From NCBI RefSeq assembly GCF_020531985.1, contig NZ_JAJAVQ010000002.1:682001-746000 (forward strand): a stretch of DNA of 64,000 bases. The letters run 5' to 3'. Each line of letters opens with the position of its first letter. The stretch's first letter is position 1. The position numbers and the translations under genes were made by a program. Under the pieces are notes generated by a model, which searched no databases, was not told where the DNA came from, and saw only the letters and a list, made by a program, of their open reading frames with translations. Positions 9,030-17,749 of the stretch are shown here, piece by piece. The stretch comes from Rheinheimera aquimaris. Lineage in GTDB: Bacteria > Pseudomonadota > Gammaproteobacteria > Enterobacterales > Alteromonadaceae.

Positions 9030-9655
9030 ATGAACTGCTAAGCCAGGCCATAGCACAGTGGCAGTTGATGCATAGCATTGAGCTTACTGCCACTGTGCTG
9101 GCGCTGGCTTATGTGATACTGGCTTTGAAGCAAAGCTTATGGTGCTGGCCAGCCGCGCTGCTCAGCACGGTGTTGTTTACCCATGTTATGTGGCAATCAG
9201 CCTTGTTATCTGATGCGTTGTTACAGTTGTACTATGCCGGTATGGCGCTGTATGGCTGGTGGCGCTGGCAACAAATACGGCAAAGTGCACCAGGTGAGCG
9301 TGGGCCGGTGTATGAGTGGCGCTGGCAATATCATGTGATACTGATTGGTATTACCGCATTGGTGGGCTGGGGGCTTGGTGCACTGATGGCCGAGCACACC
9401 AGTGCAGATTTTGCCTATATCGATGCGCAAACCACAGTATTTAGCGTAATGGCCACCTTACTGGTCGCGCGCAAGCTGGTATCAAACTGGCTGTATTGGG
9501 TGGTTATTGATGCCGTATCAATTTACGTTTATGCCCAAAAACATCTGTATTTCCTCACAGGCTTGTTTATGCTGTATACGGTTATCGCGATTGCAGGATA
9601 TTTTATTTGGCGCAGTCATTATCAGCAACAACCGGCAGTGAACTTGAGTCTGTAA
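9026..9655 (+). CDS. pnuT: PnuC-family thiamine transporter (PnuT)
   Basis: A 209-residue inner-membrane protein with seven to eight hydrophobic helices and the Trp/Tyr-rich repeats of the PnuC family (YYAGMALYGWWRW, NWLYWVVIDAVSIYVYAQK). PnuC relatives move nicotinamide riboside; those in TPP-regulated operons, called PnuT, move thiamine by facilitated diffusion, driven by later phosphorylation. The TPP riboswitch and the kinase-like gene downstream support the thiamine version. The start overlaps the preceding stop (ATGA), and its own 3' end overlaps the next gene. Confidence 0.85.
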   Translation: MNELLSQAIAQWQLMHSIELTATVLALAYVILALKQSLWCWPAALLSTVLFTHVMWQSALLSDALLQLYYAGMALYGWWRWQQIRQSAPGERGPVYEWRWQYHVILIGITALVGWGLGALMAEHTSADFAYIDAQTTVFSVMATLLVARKLVSNWLYWVVIDAVSIYVYAQKHLYFLTGLFMLYTVIAIAGYFIWRSHYQQQPAVNLSL

Positions 9656-10467
9656 GGCGGCTATGCCAGCGGCTGGAGTTTTTTGTCAGCCAGCCTTTGT
9701 TGCAGGTACGGCCGCTATCCCACGGTGAAAGCAACCAAAGCTACTATGTCAGAACCGCGCGTGGCGAGTATGTGCTGCGCTGCTATCCGGCAGAGTCGGC
9801 GGTGTGCCGGCAGCAGGAGCTGCGCTGCCAGCATGCGGCAGCAGCAAAGGGTTTGGCGCCGGCTCCGCTATGTCTGAATAATCATTATCAGGTCATGTTA
9901 AGCGACTTCATTGCACAGGGCGTGGCGTTTGACGTTACTGCACATGGTCTGGATTTACTGCTAAAAGCCCTGGCCAGTTTTCATCAGTTATCTGTACAGA
10001 CACCGGTGCTGGAGCCTGGTGTTTATCTGCAGCAGTTAAGCAAGGCGGTGGTGCTGTCAAAAACAGACATCATTTTAGTGACTAAGCTGCAACATGCGGC
10101 TAAATGCCTGCTGCAACTGCCGCCGGATACCGTTTTGTGCCACCTTGATTTGCATGCAGGTAATTTGTTGTTTGCTCAGCATAAACTCTGGCTGCTTGAT
10201 TTTGAGTACAGCCAACTGGCCGACAGCAGCCTGGATCTGGCGGCGGTAAGTCTGCATTTCGGGTTATCAGCGGCGCAAGAGCAAGACATGCTGCTGCAAT
10301 ATGCCGGCTTGCGGCAACAGCCGGAACTGACAGAAATACTAACGGGCAAACTTAATGCGGCAAAGCAGCTGTATAGCGGGTTTTGCTGGCTGTGGTATCA
10401 GGCACAGCCTGTATACGAAAAGCAAGCTAAGCGCTGGCAACAGCGCTTGCAAACCTTAGCGCTATAA
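9607..10467 (+). CDS. Aminoglycoside/choline-kinase-like phosphotransferase, probable thiamine kinase
   Basis: A 286-residue kinase of the APH/choline kinase fold. The N-lobe has the nucleotide loop LSHGESNQSYYV (about 37-48); the catalytic loop is H-L-D-L-H-A-G-N (179-186) and the Mg-binding motif is DFE (198-200). Position in a thiamine operon suggests a ThiK-like enzyme that phosphorylates imported thiamine and so traps it. The start is uncertain: the only in-frame candidate that keeps the whole N-lobe is a TTG at 9607, which overlaps pnuT by 49 bases; a TTG near 9691 is an alternative. The 3' end overlaps a convergent gene by six bases. Confidence 0.78.
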   Translation: MAQSLSATTGSELESVRRLCQRLEFFVSQPLLQVRPLSHGESNQSYYVRTARGEYVLRCYPAESAVCRQQELRCQHAAAAKGLAPAPLCLNNHYQVMLSDFIAQGVAFDVTAHGLDLLLKALASFHQLSVQTPVLEPGVYLQQLSKAVVLSKTDIILVTKLQHAAKCLLQLPPDTVLCHLDLHAGNLLFAQHKLWLLDFEYSQLADSSLDLAAVSLHFGLSAAQEQDMLLQYAGLRQQPELTEILTGKLNAAKQLYSGFCWLWYQAQPVYEKQAKRWQQRLQTLAL

Positions 10468-10644
10468 GCCACCTAAGCGTTCGGCCAGGGTTTTGTAACG
10501 CTTTACATCGTCTTCATTGAACAGCGGCTTACCAGCGGCGTCTTTCTCTGCCGGTACCAACAGGTTCTCCCGTGCCAGACGTTCCACTCTGATCGTTTGT
10601 ACACCAAGAAACTCTGCTACCTGCTCAACTGTCATTAACGCCAT
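10462..10644 (-). CDS. Small helix-turn-helix (MerR/excisionase-like) protein
   Basis: A 60-residue protein consisting almost entirely of one winged-helix DNA-binding domain: MTVEQVAEFLGVQTIRVERL is the helix-turn-helix, followed by a wing (KPLFNEDDVKRY). AAGGAAAAC precedes the ATG. The fold is that of MerR N-terminal domains and of phage excisionases, but no integrase or phage gene is nearby. The gene is convergent with the thiamine kinase-like gene and overlaps its end by six bases. Target unknown. Confidence 0.72.
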   Translation of the reverse strand: MALMTVEQVAEFLGVQTIRVERLARENLLVPAEKDAAGKPLFNEDDVKRYKTLAERLGGL

Positions 10645-10763
10645 GTTGTTTTCCTTATACGTAATAAACCTAGAAGTAATAGCTTAAAATCAGCCATTTG
10701 TGAATAGGCTAACTGCTGTCAGTTATCATATCAGCAGACAAACATAACCGGTTACACTTTTTA

Positions 10764-10792
10764 TTGTGCCTCAAATAGGCTAAGTGTAATTT
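10764..10792 (+). promoter_or_regulatory. Possible sigma70 promoter of the S9 peptidase
   Basis: TTGTGC and TAATTT separated by 17 bases lie just upstream of the peptidase start at 10831. Pattern match only. Confidence 0.35.
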
Positions 10793-10830
10793 TCATGTTA
10801 ATTTTTGCCGATATTACCTGGAGAATTAAC

Positions 10831-12954
10831 ATGCAAAAAACGATGATAAGCCTGCTGCTTGGTGTCAGTTGCCTCAGCAGCAGCTGGCTGAGTGCCGAAG
10901 ACTTTGCTGCACCTGTGGCAGTGCAACAACCTTACACTGTAAAGTCGCCTCATGGTAACCGCCAGGATCCATATTACTGGCTGCGCGACGATACCCGCAC
11001 ATCACCAACAGTGCTCGATTATCTACAGCGCGAAAATGATTATTTCAGCCATTACAGCAGTGGTTATCAGGCGCTGACGGATAAACTGACCGCTGAAATT
11101 ATTGGCCGTATTAAACAGGACGACAGCTCGGTTCCTTATAATAAAGGCGAATTTAGCTATTACAGCCGCTATGAAGCGGGCAAGGAATACCCAATTTATG
11201 CCCGCAAGTCGTTAAAGGATGGTATCGAGCAGGTTATGCTGGATGTTAACCAGTTGGCTGCCGGTAAGGACTTTTATCAGGTCGCAAACATGCAGGTCAG
11301 CCCGGACCAGCAGTTGCTGGCTTACATGGAAGATACCAATGGCCGGCGTCAGTACACGTTAAAAGTACGTGATCTGCGCACCGGACAGGATCTACCGGAT
11401 CAGTTAACCGGTTTGTCTGGCAGCATTGCCTGGGCCAAAGACAATAAAACACTGTATGTGGTGAAAAACGACTCGACTACACTGCTGAGCACCCAAGTTT
11501 TGCAGCATAAGCTGGGTAACGATGCTGCCAGCGCCAAACTGGTGTATGAAGAAAAAGACAACAGCTTTTACATGGGTGTGGGCAATACCGGTGACAACAA
11601 TTATGTGGTTATTTTTTTAAGTAGCACAGTGTCGGGTGAAATGTGGGTGCAGGATGCGGCTAAGCCCGACAGCGCCTTTAACGTGCTGGCACCACGGCAG
11701 CGTGATTTTCAGTATTCAGCTGGCCACATTAATGGTCGTTGGGTTATCAGCACAGACTGGAATGCACCTAACTTCCGCCTGATGACGGTAGCTGATAACG
11801 ATATTGGCGATCGTGAAAAATGGCAGCCTCTGGTGGCACATGACGACAAAGTGTTTATTGAAGACTTTGAGTTGTTTAACAACTATCTGGCCATTAACGA
11901 GCGTAGCGAAGGCTTGCGCCGGTTAAAGGTTGTACCGTGGAACGCGCCTGATAAAGCATTTTACGTCGCTTCTGATGAGGCGGCTTATGTTACCGCCTTT
12001 GAAAGAAATGCCGAGCAGGATACAGACTGGCTGCGTTATAACTACACCTCGCTGACTACACCACAAAGCGTATACCAGCTGAATATGAAAACCGGCGAAA
12101 AGCAGTTACTTAAAGAAACTGAAGTGCTGGGCGGTTTTGATAAAAATAGCTATAAAACCGACCGCGTCTGGGCCACAGCGGCAGATGGTGCAAAAGTACC
12201 TGTGTCGCTGCTGTATAAAAAAGATTTTAAACGCGATGGTTTAGCACCTTTATACCAGTACGCCTATGGCTCCTACGGCAGTTCGATGGATCCGTCGTTC
12301 CGTAGCACCGTGTTCTCATTAGTTGACCGTGGTTTTGTGTATGCTATTGCCCATATTCGTGGTGGCCAGGAAATGGGCCGGCAGTGGTACGAAGATGGTA
12401 AGTTGCTGCATAAAACCAATACGTTTACCGACTACATCGCGGTGACCGATTATCTGGTTGAGCAAGGTTATGCGGCCAAAGACAAGGTATTTGGTATGGG
12501 GGGCAGTGCCGGTGGTTTACTGATGGGGGCCGTGGCCAATATGGCGCCACAAAAGTACCGCGCGCTGGTGGCGCATGTGCCTTTTGTTGATGTAGTCACG
12601 ACGATGCTTGATGAGAGTATTCCGCTGACTACCAACGAATTTGATGAGTGGGGTAACCCGAAACAAAAAACTTACTACGACTATATGCTGGCCTATTCAC
12701 CTTACGATCAGGTGAGCAAACAGGCGTATCCGGCGATGCTGGTGACCACAGGTTTGCATGACTCGCAGGTACAGTACTTTGAACCGGCCAAGTGGGTAGC
12801 GAAGCTGCGTACTCATAAAACAGATAGCAACCCGCTGCTATTTAAAGTCAATATGGAAGCCGGGCACGGCGGTAAATCCGGCCGCTTTTCGCGTCTGGCT
12901 GAGTATGCACAGGAATATGCTTTTATTCTTAACCTACTGGGCCAAAAGGACTAA
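10831..12954 (+). CDS. Exported S9 prolyl oligopeptidase / oligopeptidase B
   Basis: A 707-residue serine peptidase. A signal peptide at 1-23 (ending LSAEDF) is followed by a seven-bladed propeller (about 60-420) and a C-terminal alpha/beta hydrolase domain. The catalytic triad is visible: Ser about 558 in GMGGSAGG, Asp about 643 in TGLHDSQV and His about 678 in EAGHGGKSG. These enzymes cut short peptides after proline or basic residues; the overall pattern is closer to oligopeptidase B. TGGAG upstream supports ATG 10831 over the earlier in-frame ATG at 10795. A strong terminator follows, so it is a single-gene unit. It would act in the periplasm. Confidence 0.92.
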   Translation: MQKTMISLLLGVSCLSSSWLSAEDFAAPVAVQQPYTVKSPHGNRQDPYYWLRDDTRTSPTVLDYLQRENDYFSHYSSGYQALTDKLTAEIIGRIKQDDSSVPYNKGEFSYYSRYEAGKEYPIYARKSLKDGIEQVMLDVNQLAAGKDFYQVANMQVSPDQQLLAYMEDTNGRRQYTLKVRDLRTGQDLPDQLTGLSGSIAWAKDNKTLYVVKNDSTTLLSTQVLQHKLGNDAASAKLVYEEKDNSFYMGVGNTGDNNYVVIFLSSTVSGEMWVQDAAKPDSAFNVLAPRQRDFQYSAGHINGRWVISTDWNAPNFRLMTVADNDIGDREKWQPLVAHDDKVFIEDFELFNNYLAINERSEGLRRLKVVPWNAPDKAFYVASDEAAYVTAFERNAEQDTDWLRYNYTSLTTPQSVYQLNMKTGEKQLLKETEVLGGFDKNSYKTDRVWATAADGAKVPVSLLYKKDFKRDGLAPLYQYAYGSYGSSMDPSFRSTVFSLVDRGFVYAIAHIRGGQEMGRQWYEDGKLLHKTNTFTDYIAVTDYLVEQGYAAKDKVFGMGGSAGGLLMGAVANMAPQKYRALVAHVPFVDVVTTMLDESIPLTTNEFDEWGNPKQKTYYDYMLAYSPYDQVSKQAYPAMLVTTGLHDSQVQYFEPAKWVAKLRTHKTDSNPLLFKVNMEAGHGGKSGRFSRLAEYAQEYAFILNLLGQKD

Positions 12955-12981
12955 AGCGAATACCGCTTTACTAACACTCTA

Positions 12982-13016
12982 AATAAGCCGGGCGCCATTG
13001 CCCGGCTTATTCTTTT
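12982..13016 (+). terminator. Rho-independent terminator of the S9 peptidase
   Basis: A perfect twelve-base-pair stem, AATAAGCCGGGC and GCCCGGCTTATT, with loop GCCATT, followed by CTTTTCT. Confidence 0.9.
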
Positions 13017-13052
13017 CTGGGTAATAAAATTCCTTTTAAAGGTAATTAATTG

Positions 13053-13075
13053 CAAATAAGATCAATTATCATTTG
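13053..13075. promoter_or_regulatory. Fur-box-like palindrome (distal)
   Basis: CAAATAAGATCAATTATCATTTG has CAAAT/ATTTG arms and a GATnAATTATC core resembling the Fur consensus. It lies upstream of a receptor operon that also has a nearer box. Confidence 0.55.
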
Positions 13076-13115
13076 CAATAAGTGTGTGTTTGGCATAAAG
13101 TGCCGCTCCGAAGTT

Positions 13116-13134
13116 AATAAGAATTATTATCATT
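13116..13134. promoter_or_regulatory. Fur-box-like sequence (proximal)
   Basis: AATAAGAATTATTATCATT reads on the opposite strand as AATGATAATAATTCTTATT, close to the Fur consensus. It abuts the AAGGAG of the DUF4198 gene, so iron-loaded Fur bound here would block the operon. Confidence 0.72.
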
Positions 13135-13145
13135 AAGGAGCCGTT

Positions 13146-13943
13146 ATGCTGTTGTCATTTAACCGGGCCGCTTTTGCCAGCGTGATGCTGGCGGGTAGCT
13201 TTGCTGCCCAGGCGCATGTACCTTACCTACAACCCGCCAGCTTTGAACCTATACGTGGTGGCTGGGTAAGTCTGGATGCAGCTTTTGCCGATCGGTTCTT
13301 TATTCCTGAGGTGGCCTTTAACAACAGCGACTTTAGCGTACTGACCCCCGCAGGTACCGCGCTGAAGCCAACGCTGCTGCAGTACAGCCACACCCGCGCG
13401 GTAGCAGAGCATCAGTTAACAGACGATGGCACTTACCGTTTCAGCACCGGGCTGCGCTATGGTGCGGTGTTTCATACTTACGAGCTTGATGGCGAGCGCA
13501 AAAGCAGCCGCGACAGCAACTTTGTACTGCCGCAAGGCGCCAAATCCATTGCGCATTTTCAGGCCGTCACCCGTGCTGAAACCTATGTCACTAAAGGCGC
13601 GCCGGATCATACGGCGTTAAAGCCCAGTGGCGAAGCGCTGGAGTTCGAGTTTTTAAGTCATCCGAACGATCTGTATACCGACAGCACCTTGCGTGTCCGT
13701 GTGCTGTTTAACGGTAAACCCCTGCCACAGCAGGCGGTAAATGCCTACTTCATTGAAGCCGGCGCGAATGACGAAAAAATTACCCACCCACTTATCAGCG
13801 ATGCCGCCGGCATTATCAGTTTTCAGCCGCAAAAAGCCGGTACCTATTTCCTGTTAAGCCGGTTCAGAACCGACGCCCCTGAAGACGCAGCAGTACCAAC
13901 GTACAGCTACACCTACAGCGTGGTACTGGAAGTTACCCAATAG
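13146..13943 (+). CDS. DUF4198 periplasmic protein
   Basis: A 265-residue exported protein with a signal peptide (cleavage probably after AAQA, just before HVPYLQP). The rest fits the DUF4198 family, beta-rich proteins often encoded beside metal, heme or cobalamin receptors; the mature N-terminal His is a possible metal ligand in this family. A C-terminal immunoglobulin-like half (VRVLFNGKPLPQQAVNAYF) is visible. AAGGAG precedes the ATG. It is the first gene of a Fur-controlled operon with an EF-hand lipoprotein and a TonB-dependent receptor, which suggests a periplasmic accessory role in iron or heme capture. Confidence 0.75.
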   Translation: MLLSFNRAAFASVMLAGSFAAQAHVPYLQPASFEPIRGGWVSLDAAFADRFFIPEVAFNNSDFSVLTPAGTALKPTLLQYSHTRAVAEHQLTDDGTYRFSTGLRYGAVFHTYELDGERKSSRDSNFVLPQGAKSIAHFQAVTRAETYVTKGAPDHTALKPSGEALEFEFLSHPNDLYTDSTLRVRVLFNGKPLPQQAVNAYFIEAGANDEKITHPLISDAAGIISFQPQKAGTYFLLSRFRTDAPEDAAVPTYSYTYSVVLEVTQ

Positions 13944-13987
13944 CAGTGAGACGCCGCGTCATAGTAACGGGCGTAAAAGGAGTGAGC

Positions 13988-14587
13988 ATGATGAACAAAC
14001 AGCATTTATACACCAGTTTATTTTTAGCGCTAAGCAGCGCCTATCTTAGCGCCTGCAGCACCATTACCACTGATAAACAGGCACTTAGCAGCGAGCAGCA
14101 GCAACAGCTTGCAGCAGAGCGGGCCGGGCACCTGCGCCAGACCCATGTCCGCTTTAATGCGCTGGATAAAGATGAAAATGGTTATATCAGCCGGGATGAG
14201 TTTAATCGCTCCGGCGACCGGGCTTTTAATCATATGGATACTAATAAGGATGGCGTGATCTCAAAAACCGATCCCAAACCCGCACTACGTGGTGAGGATA
14301 CCCGCAGTGAACAAACCCGGCTACAGCAACAGCAAGCCAGTCAGCAGCCGCCGCGGGCAGAGCGTTTACTGAAGATGCCAACTACCCATTCAGCTGACGG
14401 CATGTTGGCAATGTATGACAGCAACAACGACGGTGTGGTCAGCCGCGACGAATACCAGCAAGGGCGCGATGTGCAGTTTGCTGCAGTGGACAGTAACAGC
14501 GACGGCTTGCTGAGCTACGACGAGTACATCAGTGAGTTTGCCGGCCGCCTGGATTCGCAAATCGCCCGCACATTACGTCAGGATTAA
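13988..14587 (+). CDS. EF-hand calcium-binding lipoprotein
   Basis: A 199-residue lipoprotein (lipobox LSAC, Cys23) with four canonical EF-hand loops: 60-71 (D-K-D-E-N-G), 84-95 (D-T-N-K-D-G), 144-155 (D-S-N-N-D-G) and 168-179 (D-S-N-S-D-G). The middle linker (105-130) is Gln-rich. AAAAGGAG precedes the ATG pair at 13988/13991, so the longer ORF that begins at 13946 is not used. Its place between a DUF4198 gene and an iron-type receptor, downstream of Fur boxes, is unusual: a periplasmic calcium-binding lipoprotein co-expressed with iron uptake. Its partner is unknown. Confidence 0.8.
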   Translation: MMNKQHLYTSLFLALSSAYLSACSTITTDKQALSSEQQQQLAAERAGHLRQTHVRFNALDKDENGYISRDEFNRSGDRAFNHMDTNKDGVISKTDPKPALRGEDTRSEQTRLQQQQASQQPPRAERLLKMPTTHSADGMLAMYDSNNDGVVSRDEYQQGRDVQFAAVDSNSDGLLSYDEYISEFAGRLDSQIARTLRQD

Positions 14588-14613
14588 ACTCGCGCGAAGG
14601 AGAGCCGTAGTTC

Positions 14614-16962
14614 ATGAAAAATTATGTTATACAACGCCCGCTACTGCAAAAAGCCGTATTAGCATTATTGATTGGTGGTGCGGTTAGTCCGGCAGCACTG
14701 GCACAGACCGCACCAACAAATATGCAAGAGCTGGCAACTGCAGAGGTTAGTGCGAAAGAAGCCATTAATAGCAAAGCCAATACGCAAAATAGCCAGCGCC
14801 TGAGTGCAACGGATCTTAAGCTGCAACAGGCACAGCATATTGCTGATGCGGTGCGCTTTGTGCCGGGAGTAACGACCACCGATATGGGCCGTTTTGGCAG
14901 TAATGGCTTTAATATCCGCGGTTTGGATGGAGACAGGGTTGCGATTACGGTGGATGGTTTATCGCTGGGGGAAACGCTGGACCCACCCACTTTTGTCGCT
15001 TACGAGTTTTTCCGTTCAGCCCGCGGCGGTGTAGATATCGACGCGTTAAAACAGATTGAGATTATCAAAGGTGCCGATGCGATAGCGGCAGGTAGCGGTG
15101 CTCTTGGTGGTGCGGTGTTATTTGTCACCAAAGATCCGGCAGATTACCTCGCAGCCAGCGGTGATGATACCCACCTTGGTATCACGGCGGGTTTTAGTGG
15201 TCAGAATGATGAGACATCATTCAGTGCCACTGTTGCCAACCGCAGTGGCAAGCTGGAATCGCTGCTGGTGTACACCCGTCGCGACGGCCACGAAACGGAA
15301 ACCGCCACATCAGGTGACGACATTATTGGCGCAGGCCGCACTGTTGCTGACCCACTGGATTACAGCAGCAATAACGTGCTGGCTAAACTGCAATATCAAC
15401 TTAGTGCTACCCAGCGTTTAGGCTGGACCGGTGAATATTTTAAACAAGACAGCGAGCTGGATAACCGCTCCAGGCTGGATAGCACTTACCTGGCAAGGTT
15501 GGGTGATGATGAGATCGAACGCAAGCGCTTTGGGGTGCAGTATGAATGGCTGGCTGCCCGTAGCTGGGCCGACAGTGTAAATGCCACGGCGGATTACCAG
15601 TCAAACTATACCCATGGTGTAACGAACATGCTGACCACCAGTTGCGCCGGTGCAACCAATGGTGATGTATCACCATGTTTGCGCAGCGAAGATCGTGACT
15701 TCAAACAGCGTCAGTTAAAATTTGCGCTGGCACTGGACAAAGAAATATTCAGCGATACAGTGCAGCAGCAGTGGCTTTACGGCGCATCGGTTGAACAGCG
15801 CGAAGTAGAATACTCGGCGGTAGACCGGCGCTATATCGGCGAAACAGACGAGCTGGCCAGCCCGCCGGTTATCGACCCTGATCAGGTGCCGCAAACCGAT
15901 ATCAACGCCTTTAGTCTGTACGCCCGCGATGTGATTAAGTTCGGTCAGGGCTGGACCCTGAGCCTGGGCGGGCGCTACGACGGTCTGAAATATCGCCCGC
16001 AGTTTGATGAGCAGTTCACTGACAATACGCAGACGGTAGCTGATGTCGATTTCTCCGCTTTTACCTGGCAAAGCAACCTGAGTTATCAGCTAACGGTAAC
16101 GCAGCAGGTATGGTTGCAGGCCGGGCGCGGTTTTCGCGCACCGACGGTAGCAGAGATGTATGCGCCTACGTCACTTATCAGCCGCACCGAGCAAGCGACC
16201 GGCACGGTAGTAGACGATTTATGGAGCAGCGTGGCGAACCCGGATTTGCAGGCCGAGCGCAGCCTGAACCTGGAAGCCGGCTACCGCTACCAAAACGACA
16301 ACTTAATGCTGGGTGTTGCGATATTTAAAGATAAATACAGCGATATGATCGACACCGTCACCCGGATACAAAACCCGGATATCGTGTACGAAACCTGTAG
16401 CCGCGGCGAGTGCACTGTATCTCAGGGCAATCAGTACAACACCTTTGATAATATCGGCGAGGCCGATGTAAAAGGTATTGAGCTTGAAGCCGCCTGGCGT
16501 GTCACCGAAGCGTTCAGCTCGCGCTTAGCGTACTCGTACAACGAAGGCGATAAAGCCAATGGTGATCCGTTGCGTAGCATTAACCCGGCGTCTGCGGTGT
16601 TGGGGCTTAGGTACGACGCAGCTAACTGGCAGGTGACCGCCAATATCACGCACAGTGCAGCCAAAAAAGCAGAAGATGCGTACGACTCGACAGAAAGCGC
16701 TTTTGAAGCCAAACCTTATCTGACAGACAGCTACACCGTCGTGGATCTGATGGCCAGTATTGACCTGACATCGCAGTGGCAGCTAAGAGCCGGTATTTAT
16801 AACCTGTTCGATGAAGAGTATTACCAGTGGCAGCGTGTGCGCTTTGTTACCAATTGGGTCGGCAGTGGCGTACGTGGCGGGGTTTTACCCGATGGTACCG
16901 GCTTGCAGCGTTACAGTGAACCGGGCCGCTACGCTAAATTGTCGGTCAGTTACAGCTTCTGA
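14614..16962 (+). CDS. TonB-dependent heme/hemoglobin-type receptor
   Basis: A 782-residue outer-membrane receptor with signal peptide (to ALAQ at about 31), plug (NIRGLDGDRVAITVDGLSLG, IEIIKGADAIAAGSGALGG) and a barrel ending KLSVSYSF. The plug signature and length fit the hemoglobin/transferrin/lactoferrin receptor group, whose common bacterial substrate is heme. I did not find a definite FRAP/NPNL heme motif, but GRGFRAPTVAEMY and VANPDLQAERSLNLEAGYRY are the corresponding region. It is the last gene of a Fur-box operon, so iron limitation should induce it. A terminator follows. Confidence 0.88.
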   Translation: MKNYVIQRPLLQKAVLALLIGGAVSPAALAQTAPTNMQELATAEVSAKEAINSKANTQNSQRLSATDLKLQQAQHIADAVRFVPGVTTTDMGRFGSNGFNIRGLDGDRVAITVDGLSLGETLDPPTFVAYEFFRSARGGVDIDALKQIEIIKGADAIAAGSGALGGAVLFVTKDPADYLAASGDDTHLGITAGFSGQNDETSFSATVANRSGKLESLLVYTRRDGHETETATSGDDIIGAGRTVADPLDYSSNNVLAKLQYQLSATQRLGWTGEYFKQDSELDNRSRLDSTYLARLGDDEIERKRFGVQYEWLAARSWADSVNATADYQSNYTHGVTNMLTTSCAGATNGDVSPCLRSEDRDFKQRQLKFALALDKEIFSDTVQQQWLYGASVEQREVEYSAVDRRYIGETDELASPPVIDPDQVPQTDINAFSLYARDVIKFGQGWTLSLGGRYDGLKYRPQFDEQFTDNTQTVADVDFSAFTWQSNLSYQLTVTQQVWLQAGRGFRAPTVAEMYAPTSLISRTEQATGTVVDDLWSSVANPDLQAERSLNLEAGYRYQNDNLMLGVAIFKDKYSDMIDTVTRIQNPDIVYETCSRGECTVSQGNQYNTFDNIGEADVKGIELEAAWRVTEAFSSRLAYSYNEGDKANGDPLRSINPASAVLGLRYDAANWQVTANITHSAAKKAEDAYDSTESAFEAKPYLTDSYTVVDLMASIDLTSQWQLRAGIYNLFDEEYYQWQRVRFVTNWVGSGVRGGVLPDGTGLQRYSEPGRYAKLSVSYSF

Positions 16963-17001
16963 TGCTTTCCTCCCGCCGTTGTGCAACCTGCGCTGTGCGC
17001 A

Positions 17002-17030
17002 CCCCCGGTTACTAAAACCGGGGGCTTTTT
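17002..17030 (+). terminator. Rho-independent terminator of the receptor operon
   Basis: CCCCCGGTT and AACCGGGGG form a nine-base-pair stem followed by CTTTTT. The reverse strand has no T-run, so it serves the plus-strand operon. Confidence 0.9.
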
Positions 17031-17034
17031 AGCA

Positions 17035-17601
17035 TTAAACGTGGTGGCGGCCTTCACGTACTTCTTCCACCAGTTTGCGGTTAAATGCCGCCAGATCGTC
17101 AGGGAAACGGCTGGTAACCAGGCCATTATCGACGACGACATCTTCATCTACCCACTGTGCCCCGGCATTTTTCAGATCGGTCTGAATGCTGGCATAGGAT
17201 GTGACTTTACGGCCTTGTAAAACACCCGCTTCGGCCAGTAACCAGGGGCCGTGACAAATAGCTGCAACCGGCTTATTGGCGTTGTCACTGAAAAAGCCCT
17301 GAATAAAGCGGATAGCCTGTTTGTCCTGGCGCAGCGTATCCGGGTTAATTAAACCGCCCGGCAGTACCAGGCCATCGTAATCTTTGGCATTGGCCTCATT
17401 CAGCGTTTTATCGACACTGACGTCATTGCCCCAGTTTTTACCTGACCAGCCTTTAATGCTACCGCTTTGCAAAGAAATTACCTCTACTTCGGCACCGGCC
17501 GCCAGCAGTGCTTCACGTGGTGACTCTAGTTCACTTTGTTCAAAGCCGTCAGTTGCCAGTATTGCTACTTTTTTGCCTGAAAGTTTGTTCTGTGTGTTCA
17601 T
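17035..17601 (-). CDS. DJ-1/PfpI family protein (type 1 glutamine amidotransferase-like)
   Basis: A 188-residue cytosolic protein of the PfpI/YhbO branch. The nucleophilic-elbow cysteine is Cys116 in AAICHGPW, with His117 beside it and the supporting acidic residue in TDGFEQSE (Glu21). Family members act as stress-protective glyoxalases, deglycases or peptidase-like enzymes; the exact reaction is debated. GAGGAG upstream of ATG 17601 fixes the start; the ORF's longer version from 17643 has no site. It is a single gene. Confidence 0.88.
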   Translation of the reverse strand: MNTQNKLSGKKVAILATDGFEQSELESPREALLAAGAEVEVISLQSGSIKGWSGKNWGNDVSVDKTLNEANAKDYDGLVLPGGLINPDTLRQDKQAIRFIQGFFSDNANKPVAAICHGPWLLAEAGVLQGRKVTSYASIQTDLKNAGAQWVDEDVVVDNGLVTSRFPDDLAAFNRKLVEEVREGRHHV

Positions 17602-17749
17602 ACTCAGTCTCCTCTTGGTGATTAAACCGTTTTTGTTAAACAAATTGGCGCAGGCAGGATCAGGCGATCTGAAAAACAGCCAAACTTACATCAAACCCTG
17701 TAAAACTTACCTGCAATTTAGCGGGCTAGCAGCCCACCTTTGATAAGGC

